Part shown: positions 8,601 to 16,865 of the stretch, one piece after another
Position numbering within the stretch: the first letter of the stretch is position 1
How the letters are laid out: each line of letters begins with the position of its first letter
Notes under the pieces: generated by a model
What the model saw: only the letters and a program-made list of their open reading frames with translations
Told to the model about the DNA's origin: nothing
Database searches by the model: none
Position numbers and translations under genes: made by a program
From: Edaphobacter dinghuensis
GTDB lineage: Bacteria > Acidobacteriota > Terriglobia > Terriglobales > Acidobacteriaceae
DNA: 64,000 nt
Direction of reading: 5' to 3'
Assembly: GCF_014640335.1 (NCBI RefSeq)
Contig: NZ_BMGT01000004.1
Coordinates: forward strand, 310,001 to 374,000

Positions 8601-9284
8601 TTATCGATGTTGAAGAACGGTAGCGAGCAACGCGGACGCTCCGTTCCAGGCGATCTGAACGCCGATGCAGAGCAGAAGGAAGGCCACCACCCTCAGGATG
8701 CCGTGAGCGGTTGAGGGCGATATCTTGCTTGTGATCTGCGGCGCATAGGCGTAGCACACATAGACGAGAGCGCTTAACACAATCACCGCGAGCAGCAGGC
8801 CAACGTGCGCCAGCACATTGTCGCTAATCGTCTTTTTTGAAGCGTGCGCGCTCAGTGTCAGCATCACGACGATACAGCCAGGACCAGCGGTGACGGGGAA
8901 GGTGAGCGGATAGAAGGCTCCCTGCTCAAGGCTGTTGCTCTTGGCCTCCTCGTCGCTTTCTACCTCTTCGTGCGCTTCTTCGACCGTAGCTTGTGGGTCC
9001 TTTTCGTTTAAAAGAGACCAGCCCATCGCGGCCAGAACAAACCCTCCCGATACCTGCACGATGGGCAGCGAGATGCTGAAAAAGCTGAGCAGTGCAGAGC
9101 CAAGCAGCTCAATAATGGCGAAGAAGAGGATTGTGTTAATCGCAATGCGACGCGCAAGCGAGCGATAGATCTTGGGTGAGACAACGCCCACGAGTCCAAG
9201 AAAGACCAGCGCTGAGCCGAGCGGGTTGACGACCGGCAACAATGCGCTGAACCCAAAGGCAAAGAATTTCCAAAGCAGAACCAT
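8601..9284 (-). CDS. MarC/UPF0056-family integral membrane protein
   Basis: A 227-residue membrane protein with six predicted helices. MarC-family signatures are FSALLPVVNPLGSALVF (about 12-28) and YPLTFPVTAGPGCIVVMLTLSAHA (about 125-148). A charged Glu-rich loop (VEEAHEEVESDEEAKS, about 98-115) separates the two halves. The family is annotated as possible small-solute (amino acid) exporters and its function is not settled; the old link with multiple antibiotic resistance has not held up. Confidence 0.85.
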   Translation of the reverse strand: MVLLWKFFAFGFSALLPVVNPLGSALVFLGLVGVVSPKIYRSLARRIAINTILFFAIIELLGSALLSFFSISLPIVQVSGGFVLAAMGWSLLNEKDPQATVEEAHEEVESDEEAKSNSLEQGAFYPLTFPVTAGPGCIVVMLTLSAHASKKTISDNVLAHVGLLLAVIVLSALVYVCYAYAPQITSKISPSTAHGILRVVAFLLLCIGVQIAWNGASALLATVLQHR

Positions 9285-9363
9285 AGCTCTTGCTCCAAAC
9301 GTAATCCAGCTCTGTAGCTTTTCTTGAACGATAGTCTATAGGGACATGGGCCCAGTGGTGCTC

Positions 9364-10326
9364 TTACGCCTTGCGTCCGACGGCGATATCTTTGACCTCG
9401 GCCGGAAGCGCTCCAGTCTTCAGCTTCGAGCTTGTAACCAGAAAGACTGCCAGCAGGATCGATGCCATCCCGATATATTCCACCATCACGAAGCGTTCAT
9501 GAATAAAGATTGCCCCAAGAATAACGGCAATGACAGGGTTGACGTAAGCATAGGTTGTGACCTTCGAGACGGCTACATGGTTCAGCAGGTAAATATAGGC
9601 CGTATAGCCGGTCAGCGAGCCGAAGATCACAAGGTAGAAGATGGAGGACCATGCCTCCACATCCCAATGCGAGCCGCGATAGCCGCCTGAGGCGAACATG
9701 ATGCCGGTATTGAAGATGCCCCCGAAGAGCATCTGCCAGCCTGCTGCCGCAAACCCGCTGATTGCCATGGTCGAGCGGCGCGAGATGATGGAACCAGCCG
9801 TCCAGCAGAACGCACCGGTAAGAATGATGACTGTCGCAATAATCTGCCGCGAGTCGCCATGGAAGCTGTTACGCAGGCTAGGAGAGACCAGAAACGCCAG
9901 GCCCAGAAAGCCGATGATGATTCCGATCCAACCGCGGGAAGGAAGACCTTCGCCATTGGGAAGAAACATCTCGATCAGGGCGGCAAACAGTGGGATTCCC
10001 GCCACCAGAAGAGCAGCCAAACCGGTTGAAAGATAGAGCTCCGACCAGAGAACAGCCGAGTTGCCGCAACCCAGCATGAGCACGCCGATGATTGCCAGCA
10101 GGCCGAATTCGCGCAGGGTTGGCCACATCCGCACCCTGCGAATGGCGCAGATAGCAAGCAGGATGGAGCCGGAGATCAGGAAGCGGGTGCTGGCTATGAC
10201 GAATGGCGGTAACTCATTCAATCCATAGCGAATAGCCAGGTAGGTCGAACCCCAGAAAAAGTAAACACAGATAAAAGAGACGAGGATTCGTGTGCTATTG
10301 GACGAGCTTTGCGTAGAGGGGAGCAC
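9364..10326 (-). CDS. EamA-family (DMT superfamily) transporter
   Basis: A 320-residue protein with ten hydrophobic segments in two homologous EamA halves (about 15-145 and 165-300). The first half begins FFWGSTYLAIRYGLNELPP, the classic EamA start; the second ends YVNPVIAVILGAIFIHERF, the usual proline-containing signature near the last helices. Such proteins export or import amino acids, nucleosides or other metabolites; the substrate cannot be told. It lies downstream of the MerC-family gene on the same strand, separated by a possible terminator. Confidence 0.88.
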   Translation of the reverse strand: MLPSTQSSSNSTRILVSFICVYFFWGSTYLAIRYGLNELPPFVIASTRFLISGSILLAICAIRRVRMWPTLREFGLLAIIGVLMLGCGNSAVLWSELYLSTGLAALLVAGIPLFAALIEMFLPNGEGLPSRGWIGIIIGFLGLAFLVSPSLRNSFHGDSRQIIATVIILTGAFCWTAGSIISRRSTMAISGFAAAGWQMLFGGIFNTGIMFASGGYRGSHWDVEAWSSIFYLVIFGSLTGYTAYIYLLNHVAVSKVTTYAYVNPVIAVILGAIFIHERFVMVEYIGMASILLAVFLVTSSKLKTGALPAEVKDIAVGRKA

Positions 10327-10444
10327 ATCTCTATCCTACGACGCGGGCAGCATTGGCCCGCTTATTTTCGTCAGCGGCCATTGAGGTAGTAAAGTGCCGG
10401 TTCCTCTTTTCGGAACAAGTCTCTTCTGTGCAAAGGACTGGTCC

Positions 10445-10484
10445 TGTCCGGCGGAGAAAGGCGTTACATCCTCTCCGCCGGACA
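10445..10484 (-). repeat. 13-bp inverted repeat after the MerC-family gene
   Basis: TGTCCGGCGGAGA (10445-10457) is perfectly inverted at 10472-10484, with a 14-base loop and 14 bases past the MerC-family stop. The position suggests a terminator, but there is no clear T tract on the minus strand. Confidence 0.5.
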
Positions 10485-10497
10485 AGCGCTGCAGCGA

Positions 10498-10947
10498 TTA
10501 GAGGTGCGGTTGTACTTGCTCGACGTCGGTGGTTTGGCAGGTGTTCGGCGCTTCTTTGCAGATTCGGCACTGGTGGCAGAAGCTGCGATTCAGCAGATGC
10601 GCTGTAATCAGCAGCATTGAGCCGCCTATGCTAAGGATGAGTTCCGTTGCAAGGTGAAGGGTTTCGCCCTTCCACGCGACGAACAGGATGAGGAACATGC
10701 CGGCTGCGATCAGAGCAAGCAGCGGTTTGCGCCGATGCACCCTATAGCCGGGAACGAATCCGGCAAATCCAAAGAGGACGATGCCGATGGCGAGCCAGCG
10801 ATGAAAGGATGCGTCTCCGGGAAGGTAGGGAATGATGTCTGGAAAAAGGCTGATGACGACAGGAGTGAGCAGGCAATGAACCATGCAAACTGCCGAAGCG
10901 GTAGCACCGGCGATGTCTGCATGACGATGCAAGCGAGAGAGGGACAC
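10498..10947 (-). CDS. MerC-domain inner-membrane protein
   Basis: A 149-residue protein with about four transmembrane helices. The N-terminal segment ATASAVCMVHCLLTPVV (about 15-31) carries the paired-cysteine motif typical of MerC, where it binds the transported metal. A C-terminal cytoplasmic tail is Cys/His-rich (RSFCHQCRICKEAPNTC), which suggests further metal binding. It appears to start with GTG at 10947. Upstream on the same strand are a TonB receptor and a His/Cys-rich secreted protein. Mercury-resistance genes (merA, merR, merT) are absent, so another metal such as zinc or copper is more likely than mercury. Confidence 0.8.
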   Translation of the reverse strand: MSLSRLHRHADIAGATASAVCMVHCLLTPVVISLFPDIIPYLPGDASFHRWLAIGIVLFGFAGFVPGYRVHRRKPLLALIAAGMFLILFVAWKGETLHLATELILSIGGSMLLITAHLLNRSFCHQCRICKEAPNTCQTTDVEQVQPHL

Positions 10948-11038
10948 AGATGAAGATGCGATGACAAGCTCCTAAATACGTTCGGTTCAGGTGGAGTAAT
11001 AACTGGAAAATGGAAGCTCAGAAAAAACACAGCTTGGC

Positions 11039-11072
11039 GAGACGGCTGACCTGTCCATGGTCCAGCCGTCTC
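11039..11072. terminator. Bidirectional terminator after the TonB receptor
   Basis: The perfect 10-bp stem GAGACGGCTG/CAGCCGTCTC has a 14-base loop and T tracts 8-12 bases outside the stem on both strands. It lies 15 bases past the TonB receptor stop and before the MerC-family gene, so expression of the latter may need read-through or its own promoter. Confidence 0.6.
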
Positions 11073-11086
11073 ACGAGCCTTGTTTT

Positions 11087-13681
11087 TTAGAAGTTGAGCG
11101 TTACCTGTCCGCTTACCGTTCTTGGCGAAACGAAGTGCGTTCCGCTGAACGTCGAGAGGAAGTTGTACAGCGCATATTTATTGGTCACATTCACCGCAGT
11201 CACGCTCAGGTTGGTCTTGAACCGATCGCGGCGCAGAATGTTATCCCATCCGGCAGCCATGTCGAACATCGTGCGCGGAGCGACACGCGGTGGATTGCGG
11301 TCATCGTTCTCTGTTCCCGGCTTGGGCAATGACAGCAGAGGCGATGAAAGCTCTCCTGTCGGGCAGCTTGTCAACGGCGCGGTGCGGGTAGCCTGCACAT
11401 TACCGCAGCGCAGTAGAATCTGCGACTGCTGATCCGCCGTCAGGTATGTCAAATCAGTAGGAGTTACACCATTATCAATCGGTGCATTGCCTGCCACCAG
11501 GCCGCTCTCATATCGCCACGTAATTCCATACCAGGGCCCTTGCGGCTTTGGCTGGTACTGCATATGCGTGGATTGCTGAAATGCCTGATCGTGATCGATG
11601 CGGAACGGTACGCCAGCAGGCACAGGAGATTGGTTGAACAGAATGCCGCCAACCTCCGGCCCGAAGAAGCGCGACCGCGTATGGCCAAGCACCGAATAGG
11701 CCGAGATTCCATGCGTCGTGGGAACTGTGACCTTGATGCCAAAGCCATCGATCTTCGACTTCTGCCACTGGATGGGAAATGCCAGCGGCGTATTCAGTAG
11801 AACGTCGAAGTCGTAATCGCGGTCAGTGTACTTCCAGAAGTATTCTCCATTCACGACCAGATGCTTGCCGAAGCCCTGCTCGAACCCTGCATCGTACTGA
11901 TTGCGTGCCGCGGGCTTCAGTGCAACTGCTGCGCCCGCACCTTCCAAGCCGCCAATACCGGTTGAGCTTGAGACGATCAGGTTCTCGTTATAAGGAGTCA
12001 GGAAGAGCTTGCCATAGCCGAGCCGTAGCACAGTGTTCGTAGATTTCACCGTGTAGGTTCCGCCTACCCGCGGCTCAACCATCGATCGGCTGCTCAGGCC
12101 GTTGTAGTTATCCGCGCGGCCGCCGAGCAGGAATGTCCAGTTCTTCCAGATGATATTGTCCTGCAGGTAGACCGCTTCCTGCTTGATGTCCGTGTGACCG
12201 TTGAAGTGATACAGCGATCCGCCGCGCGTCAGGTCATAGGGCCCTGTGCCCGAGTTGTAGTTTGGGTTCGTCGTGTCCCCAACCGGGCAGTTGTTCGGAT
12301 CGTTTGCATCTGGATTTGTATCTGGAGCACCACTTGCGTTCAGGCACGGCGCATTGAACGTTGGGTCAGTAATGCCGAGAGAGAAGCCTTCGTTCAGGAA
12401 CGTATGGTAGAACATCGCTCCCACTTTGAAGCTGTGGATTCCATGCGAGTAGCTGTAATCCACCTTCAGGCCGGCGTTCTGTAGCCGTCGCGATTGCGCC
12501 AGCGTCGCTGGTGTATCGCTGAAGGGGTCCTTGCTCGGGTAGTAGTGAAAGTTATCCTGCCGCAGATAAGGATTGACCGCGATCAGGCTATTGGTACTGA
12601 TGATGTGTGTCCACGAGGGCGCGACGTTGTAGCTGAAGATCTCTCCTCGCTGGTCTTGTCCGAGTGCCTGCTGATCATACTGGTTCGGGTTCTGGAACCA
12701 GCTTCGCGAGGCACTCAGGTTTAGTTGCAGAGAGTCTGCCTGTGTGGGGTGATAGTCGATGCGGTCGAAGAAGTTCTCATTGTTGCCATGCGCGTGCAGC
12801 GGCTGATGTTCCGGTGTGTCGAGATACCGTCCGCTGTCCACTGCGTCGAAGCTGCTGAAGTTTCCCATCCGCTGATTTCCGAATCCCAGCGCCGCGCTTC
12901 CGTTCGATGTTCCGAACGAGCCATAGTTCAGGGAGAGCGAACCGGTCGGGTGCGGCAGTCCAAGTCCAGAGCGCGTTGTTGTTTGCACTACCAGCGATGC
13001 CTTGTCGCCATATTCAGGCGGTGCAATTCCATCGATCACGTTGATCGACTGAATCGCATTGAGCGAAAGCTGGTTGCCAAAGACGCGGCTCTGCTGGTCG
13101 CTCACCGGCTGGCCATCAATCGAGTAGGTTGTGTCCGCATGCTCGCCCATGGGATGAAACAAGCCGTTCGAGTCTGAAGCGATCCCTGGCGTGCTCAACG
13201 TAACCAACGAGCTCAGCGGAGCGCTTGTGCTCTCGGTTGGCAGCTTCGTAAACAAGGAGCGATCTACCGCGGTTGCTGACGTTGGATCGTTGTTCACCAT
13301 GTCCGACGCATCTGCCTCCACGGTGACACTCTGCGAGCTGGAGGCAACTGCCAGTTGAAAGTTAACGGTTGTATTCGATGCAGACCGCAGTATCGCGTCT
13401 TTCGTCGTTGGTTGAAAGCCTCCAACAACGACAGACATGTGATAGCGGTTGAAGGGAAGGTTGTCGAAGTGATACTGTCCGCTCGCATCGGTGTGGGTCG
13501 TCTGCTTGTATCCGCTGAGGGGGTTCTGAACGGTAACGACTGCGCTGGATATCACCGCGCCTGTGGTGTCGGTTACTGTTCCTGTGATATTGCCGCTCGT
13601 TCCCTGTGCGAATGCTCCGGCGACCAGCAGAAAGAGGGAAAAAGCTATCAAAGAAAGTCGAAATGGAATGCTTCTGTGCAT
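11087..13681 (-). CDS. TonB-dependent receptor with carboxypeptidase-regulatory-like domain
   Basis: Outer-membrane active importer, 864 residues. Signal peptide to about residue 25 (LVAGAFAQ), then a carboxypeptidase-regulatory-like beta-sandwich (about 30-110; GTVTDTTGAVISSAVVTVQN, GQYHFDNLPFNRYHMSV). The plug domain follows (about 130-250; YSIDGQPVSDQ, INVIDGIAPPEYGD) and then a beta-barrel to a C-terminal phenylalanine (VTLNF). The plug and barrel carry several His-rich spots (GEHADTTY; TPEHQPLHAHGNNENFF), which suits a metal or metallophore ligand. It lies between a small His/Cys-rich secreted protein and a MerC-family protein, all leftward, which suggests one metal-uptake unit. The ligand is not determined. 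Confidence 0.88.
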   Translation of the reverse strand: MHRSIPFRLSLIAFSLFLLVAGAFAQGTSGNITGTVTDTTGAVISSAVVTVQNPLSGYKQTTHTDASGQYHFDNLPFNRYHMSVVVGGFQPTTKDAILRSASNTTVNFQLAVASSSQSVTVEADASDMVNNDPTSATAVDRSLFTKLPTESTSAPLSSLVTLSTPGIASDSNGLFHPMGEHADTTYSIDGQPVSDQQSRVFGNQLSLNAIQSINVIDGIAPPEYGDKASLVVQTTTRSGLGLPHPTGSLSLNYGSFGTSNGSAALGFGNQRMGNFSSFDAVDSGRYLDTPEHQPLHAHGNNENFFDRIDYHPTQADSLQLNLSASRSWFQNPNQYDQQALGQDQRGEIFSYNVAPSWTHIISTNSLIAVNPYLRQDNFHYYPSKDPFSDTPATLAQSRRLQNAGLKVDYSYSHGIHSFKVGAMFYHTFLNEGFSLGITDPTFNAPCLNASGAPDTNPDANDPNNCPVGDTTNPNYNSGTGPYDLTRGGSLYHFNGHTDIKQEAVYLQDNIIWKNWTFLLGGRADNYNGLSSRSMVEPRVGGTYTVKSTNTVLRLGYGKLFLTPYNENLIVSSSTGIGGLEGAGAAVALKPAARNQYDAGFEQGFGKHLVVNGEYFWKYTDRDYDFDVLLNTPLAFPIQWQKSKIDGFGIKVTVPTTHGISAYSVLGHTRSRFFGPEVGGILFNQSPVPAGVPFRIDHDQAFQQSTHMQYQPKPQGPWYGITWRYESGLVAGNAPIDNGVTPTDLTYLTADQQSQILLRCGNVQATRTAPLTSCPTGELSSPLLSLPKPGTENDDRNPPRVAPRTMFDMAAGWDNILRRDRFKTNLSVTAVNVTNKYALYNFLSTFSGTHFVSPRTVSGQVTLNF

Positions 13682-13696
13682 AATAGGCCGATTCCT

Positions 13697-13713
13697 GATG
13701 CCTCGTAGGCATC
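13697..13713 (-). other. Short hairpin in the TonB receptor leader
   Basis: GATGCCT and AGGCATC (13697-13703 and 13707-13713) form a 7-bp stem with a three-base loop, 16 bases upstream of the receptor ATG. It could affect ribosome access or mark an operator. Confidence 0.35.
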
Positions 13714-13792
13714 ATTTTAAAAAGCGCGATGACGCGCGAGCGCGTGTTTTGCGGACAGAAGATTTAAATGAAGGAAACTTTTCTGTCGCTGC

Positions 13793-14158
13793 CTAGACGA
13801 ACAAGGGATTGCTGTGGCCGGCAGGGGGACCACGGCTCGCCATCTCGAAACGCCAGTTAAAGGACCGCAGCGTATCGGAGGCAACCGCGCTCAGGGGTTC
13901 GATCTCCAGGGTCGGTGCCGGAGCCAGATGCAGAGTGGCCGGCAGCGCAGAGTGCATCGCCATGCAGACCGGGCAATGGTCTTCCTGTGGTGCCTGGTTA
14001 TGATGCGAACTTTGCTTGAGCGAAGAGGTCTCGGCATGAGTGTGGCAGGCTTGCGCTGCACTCATGAACGTGATCATCAGGATGCAAAGCGCGGCGATCA
14101 TCCGCATCCATACCACTGGCTGCCGGGTGTTCTTTCCGCGTTGGAGATAGCTTTGCAT
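13793..14158 (-). CDS. Small His/Cys-rich secreted protein, DUF2946-like
   Basis: About 121 residues from the start at 14158 (MQSYLQRGKN). A hydrophobic signal sequence (MRMIAALCILMITFMSAAQA) is followed by a metal-ligand cluster: CHTHAETS, HHNQAPQEDHCPVCMAMHSA. The CxxC next to several histidines and methionines resembles the DUF2946 family, whose members often sit beside TonB receptors or copper proteins. It is the first gene of the leftward group that continues into the TonB receptor and the MerC-family gene. A periplasmic metal-binding role is inferred from residues and context. A longer start at 14206 is possible but gives a buried signal peptide. Confidence 0.6.
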   Translation of the reverse strand: MQSYLQRGKNTRQPVVWMRMIAALCILMITFMSAAQACHTHAETSSLKQSSHHNQAPQEDHCPVCMAMHSALPATLHLAPAPTLEIEPLSAVASDTLRSFNWRFEMASRGPPAGHSNPLFV

Positions 14159-14277
14159 CGATATTCGCGCTTTTATCTGTTTAGCACATCTCGGGTTGCA
14201 GGCCAAACAGCGGCAGCAATCCCCGCGCCCTCGGACGCGTCTAAAGCGGTGGTACTACACTGTCGAAACTGACCTTT

Positions 14278-15363
14278 ATGACTAAGACGCAACGACTGTC
14301 CGTAATGTCTACTTTCGCGTGGATTTTTCTCGTCGTGGGCTTGGCAGTCTTCGCCGTACGGCCCGGAAATGCAGTCCCGACTTCGCAGAAGACCCTGCCC
14401 GCGACGGACTCCGCCACCACGCCTCACCGCACCCGTCTTTATCTCAAAGACGGCAGCTACCAAATTGTGATGAGCTACCGCATCTCCGGCAAACTCGTTC
14501 ATTACATTAGCGCGGAGCGGGATGGCGCAGAAGAAGAGGTTCCTCTGTCTCTCGTGGATCTCGATGCCACACACCGCTGGGAGAAGGAGCATTCTCCCGA
14601 TCAGGCAAGCGATACTTCCGCCAGCCCTGAACCTCCTGCTATCGACCCTGAGTTGCTCAAAGAAGAGGCCGATCGCGCTTCTCTCACGCCTGAGGTTGCT
14701 AAAGATCTTCGTCTTCCTGAGCAGGACAGTGTTCTCGTCCTCGATACCTTTCATGGCGCTCCGGAACTCGTTCCGCTCTCGCAGAACGATAGTGACCTCA
14801 ACCGCAACACTGGCCATAACATCCTCCGGGCTGTCATTAACCCCCTCTCCAGCCCCCATCAGGTGGCGCAACTCAAGGGAGAGCGGAGTGATGTGCAACT
14901 CCATGTAGCTTCACCGGTCTTTTACATCCGCGTCGGCGACGACACCGTTCCGCCCACGGGCGGGACACCTCTTACGGTCGATACTCATGGTGCTTCCAAT
15001 GCCATAAAGACCGATCCTGCAAGTAGCTCGGCCAGCGATCAATACGTCATCACTCGAGCGGACGTTCGCACCGGCGTCCGCGACATCGCGAGCTTTCGGA
15101 TTGGACTGCTCGGTACTGGCCAGTCGCAGGAAGATATCGTCGAAACCACCTCTGAGGTTCTTCCCGGCGGTCACTGGATGAAGCTAACGCCGAAACAGCC
15201 GCTCGATTTTGGCGAGTATGCGCTGATGGAGGTCATCTCGGACAAGGTGGTGAATCTCAGTGTCTGGGACTTTGGTGTTCACCCTGTTGCTCCGGAGAAC
15301 CGCGACATTATCAAGCCTGAGCCTAAACGCCCGCTCACTCTCGAACGCCGCCGCCCCGAGTAA
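14278..15363 (+). CDS. Conserved secreted acidobacterial protein of unknown function
   Basis: A 361-residue protein with an N-terminal hydrophobic signal or anchor (about 9-32, STFAWIFLVVGLAVFAV). The segment RLYLKDGSYQIVMSYRISGKLVHYISAERD (quoted in two parts: RLYLKDGSYQIVMSY, RISGKLVHYISAERD; about 56-90), followed by PLSLVDLDATHRWE, is a pattern I associate with many acidobacterial secreted proteins of unknown role. The C-terminal half (about 210-345) looks like a beta-rich domain ending VWDFGVHPVAP. No catalytic motif is seen. It is divergent from the metal cluster and ends before a strong terminator. Confidence 0.6.
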   Translation: MTKTQRLSVMSTFAWIFLVVGLAVFAVRPGNAVPTSQKTLPATDSATTPHRTRLYLKDGSYQIVMSYRISGKLVHYISAERDGAEEEVPLSLVDLDATHRWEKEHSPDQASDTSASPEPPAIDPELLKEEADRASLTPEVAKDLRLPEQDSVLVLDTFHGAPELVPLSQNDSDLNRNTGHNILRAVINPLSSPHQVAQLKGERSDVQLHVASPVFYIRVGDDTVPPTGGTPLTVDTHGASNAIKTDPASSSASDQYVITRADVRTGVRDIASFRIGLLGTGQSQEDIVETTSEVLPGGHWMKLTPKQPLDFGEYALMEVISDKVVNLSVWDFGVHPVAPENRDIIKPEPKRPLTLERRRPE

Positions 15364-15690
15364 AGGGCCGCTGAAGTTGGATCGTTGTCCTGGCCCTCCC
15401 CCGGGGGTATTTTGTTTACAAAATCTATCGATTCAACAGCTTATGCTGGTAATTGCTCGCAAAAAATTGATTTAACATGGTTTTCGGGTAAATATTCATT
15501 TTAAAAAAAGTTAAGCCCAGCGATGCCGCTGGGCTTTTTGTTGATTTCGATGCTGTTTCTAGTTTAGCGAATTGGGCCTAACTGTTTTGCAGCTTTTCGC
15601 AATTTATTTTCAACGCGATAAGTTGTTTATTTCTATCAGCTTGCCGGATTTTTCGAGATGCTTTTCAATGGCCTTGGGGCTTGACAGGAA
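15364..15690. other. Gene-free interval between convergent genes
   Basis: AT-rich and without a credible frame. It holds a 10-bp palindrome CCCCCGGGGG (15398-15407) followed by TATTTTGTTT, a weak second terminator candidate for the upstream gene, and the strong terminator at 15513-15540. Nothing else is recognised. Confidence 0.5.
15513..15540 (+). terminator. Bidirectional Rho-independent terminator
   Basis: The 9-bp stem AGCCCAGCG/CGCTGGGCT (15514-15522 and 15527-15535) has an ATGC loop. It is followed by five T on the plus strand and preceded by a seven-A run that serves the minus strand. It lies between the convergent genes ending at 15363 and 15691. Confidence 0.85.
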
Positions 15691-16770
15691 CTAGCGCTCG
15701 TCGCGCACGCCGGCGAGCGCAACACGCTCCATCAACAAGCCCTTGCCCATCACAGCGATGTTGTTGCGGGTCGACTTAGCTTCGTACATCATCGTGTCGG
15801 CTGCCCGCAGAATTGTAGGCACTGTGTTGCCGTCTTCGGGATAGGTAGCGAGCCCGAAGCTGCCTGTAAGGCGCAATGAAAGGCCGGCACCCTCAAGAAA
15901 ACGCGAAGAGAGCAGATCCTGATAGATGGTCATCGTGGCTGCTGTCGCTGCAGTCTTCGTCAATCCTGGAAACAACACTACAAACTCGTCTCCGCCATAG
16001 CGGAAGGCGGCGTTGTCCGGCCCGATGGAGCGCTTCAGCAGGCCTCCGGCTTCAGCCAGAAGACGACTTCCTACGAGATGGCCATGGGTATCGTTGATGG
16101 ACTTGAAACGATCAAGGTCCATGAACATCAAGCTGAATACCTTTCCGATTGCCACCTGCTCGTCGAGCATGGTGTAGAGATGCCGCGCATTGAACAGGCC
16201 GGTAACGTCATCAGTAATGGTGAGTTCCTGAATCAAAGTCACCGACTTCGCATTCTGAATTGCGATCGCAGCATAGTCGCACAGAATGCGCAGAAATGAG
16301 ATCGAATACTCCGACATCAGATCGAGCTTGCTGTTCAACAACTGGATAACGCCGAGCGTCTTGTCGGCTGCGCGAACAGGGATGCAGGCGATGGACTGGA
16401 TTCCCAATTCGGGATGGGCTGCGGCAAACTTTGACCATTGAGGATCGAGAACAACGTCCGGCACGATCAGTGGATTGCCGGTTGCGGCTACCCATCCTGC
16501 GACGCCCTCACCCATCGGCACGCGCAGCCCCTTCAGACTTGCGGCATCCTGGCCTACCGCGATGGCGTAATACAACTCGTTCGATGTTTCGTCGACCATC
16601 ATCATCGACCATCGCTCCGGCCCGAAGAACTGGGCCATCTTTTCCATGATGGCTCCCAGGATCTCTTCAAGCTCCAGGCTGGTCGTCAGCGAACGAGCGA
16701 CATCATGGAACACCCGAAGGTGGTCGAGCTGTCGGCTTTCGATCACTTCAAACTTCCGCTTGTCTCTCAC
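15691..16770 (-). CDS. GAF-GGDEF diguanylate cyclase
   Basis: A soluble 359-residue protein that should make cyclic di-GMP from two GTP. The N-terminal GAF sensor domain spans about 25-175 (LELEEILGAIMEKMAQFFG; VPMGEGVAGWVAATGNPLIV; SIACIPVRAADKTLGVIQLLN). The GGDEF domain spans about 185-345, with DDVTGLFNARHL at its start, FMDLDRFKSINDTHGH, and an intact RYGGDEFVVLFPG active site. The usual RxxD inhibitory site just before GGDEF is not evident (the sequence there is RSIGPDNAAF), so product inhibition may be weak. It follows moaA on the same strand after 95 bases. Confidence 0.9.
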   Translation of the reverse strand: MRDKRKFEVIESRQLDHLRVFHDVARSLTTSLELEEILGAIMEKMAQFFGPERWSMMMVDETSNELYYAIAVGQDAASLKGLRVPMGEGVAGWVAATGNPLIVPDVVLDPQWSKFAAAHPELGIQSIACIPVRAADKTLGVIQLLNSKLDLMSEYSISFLRILCDYAAIAIQNAKSVTLIQELTITDDVTGLFNARHLYTMLDEQVAIGKVFSLMFMDLDRFKSINDTHGHLVGSRLLAEAGGLLKRSIGPDNAAFRYGGDEFVVLFPGLTKTAATAATMTIYQDLLSSRFLEGAGLSLRLTGSFGLATYPEDGNTVPTILRAADTMMYEAKSTRNNIAVMGKGLLMERVALAGVRDER

Positions 16771-16865
16771 TCACTGCACCTCAAGAGAGCACACCATTTT
16801 CCAGAAGTAAATCTGTCAGCAAAATATTAATAAGGCTTGAGCACTTCATCGTATAGAGAATTCCG

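Noticed and set aside
10498-10947. Mercury resistance locus
   Set aside because: Only a MerC-family protein is present. merA, merR, merT and merP are absent, and the neighbours point to general metal handling.
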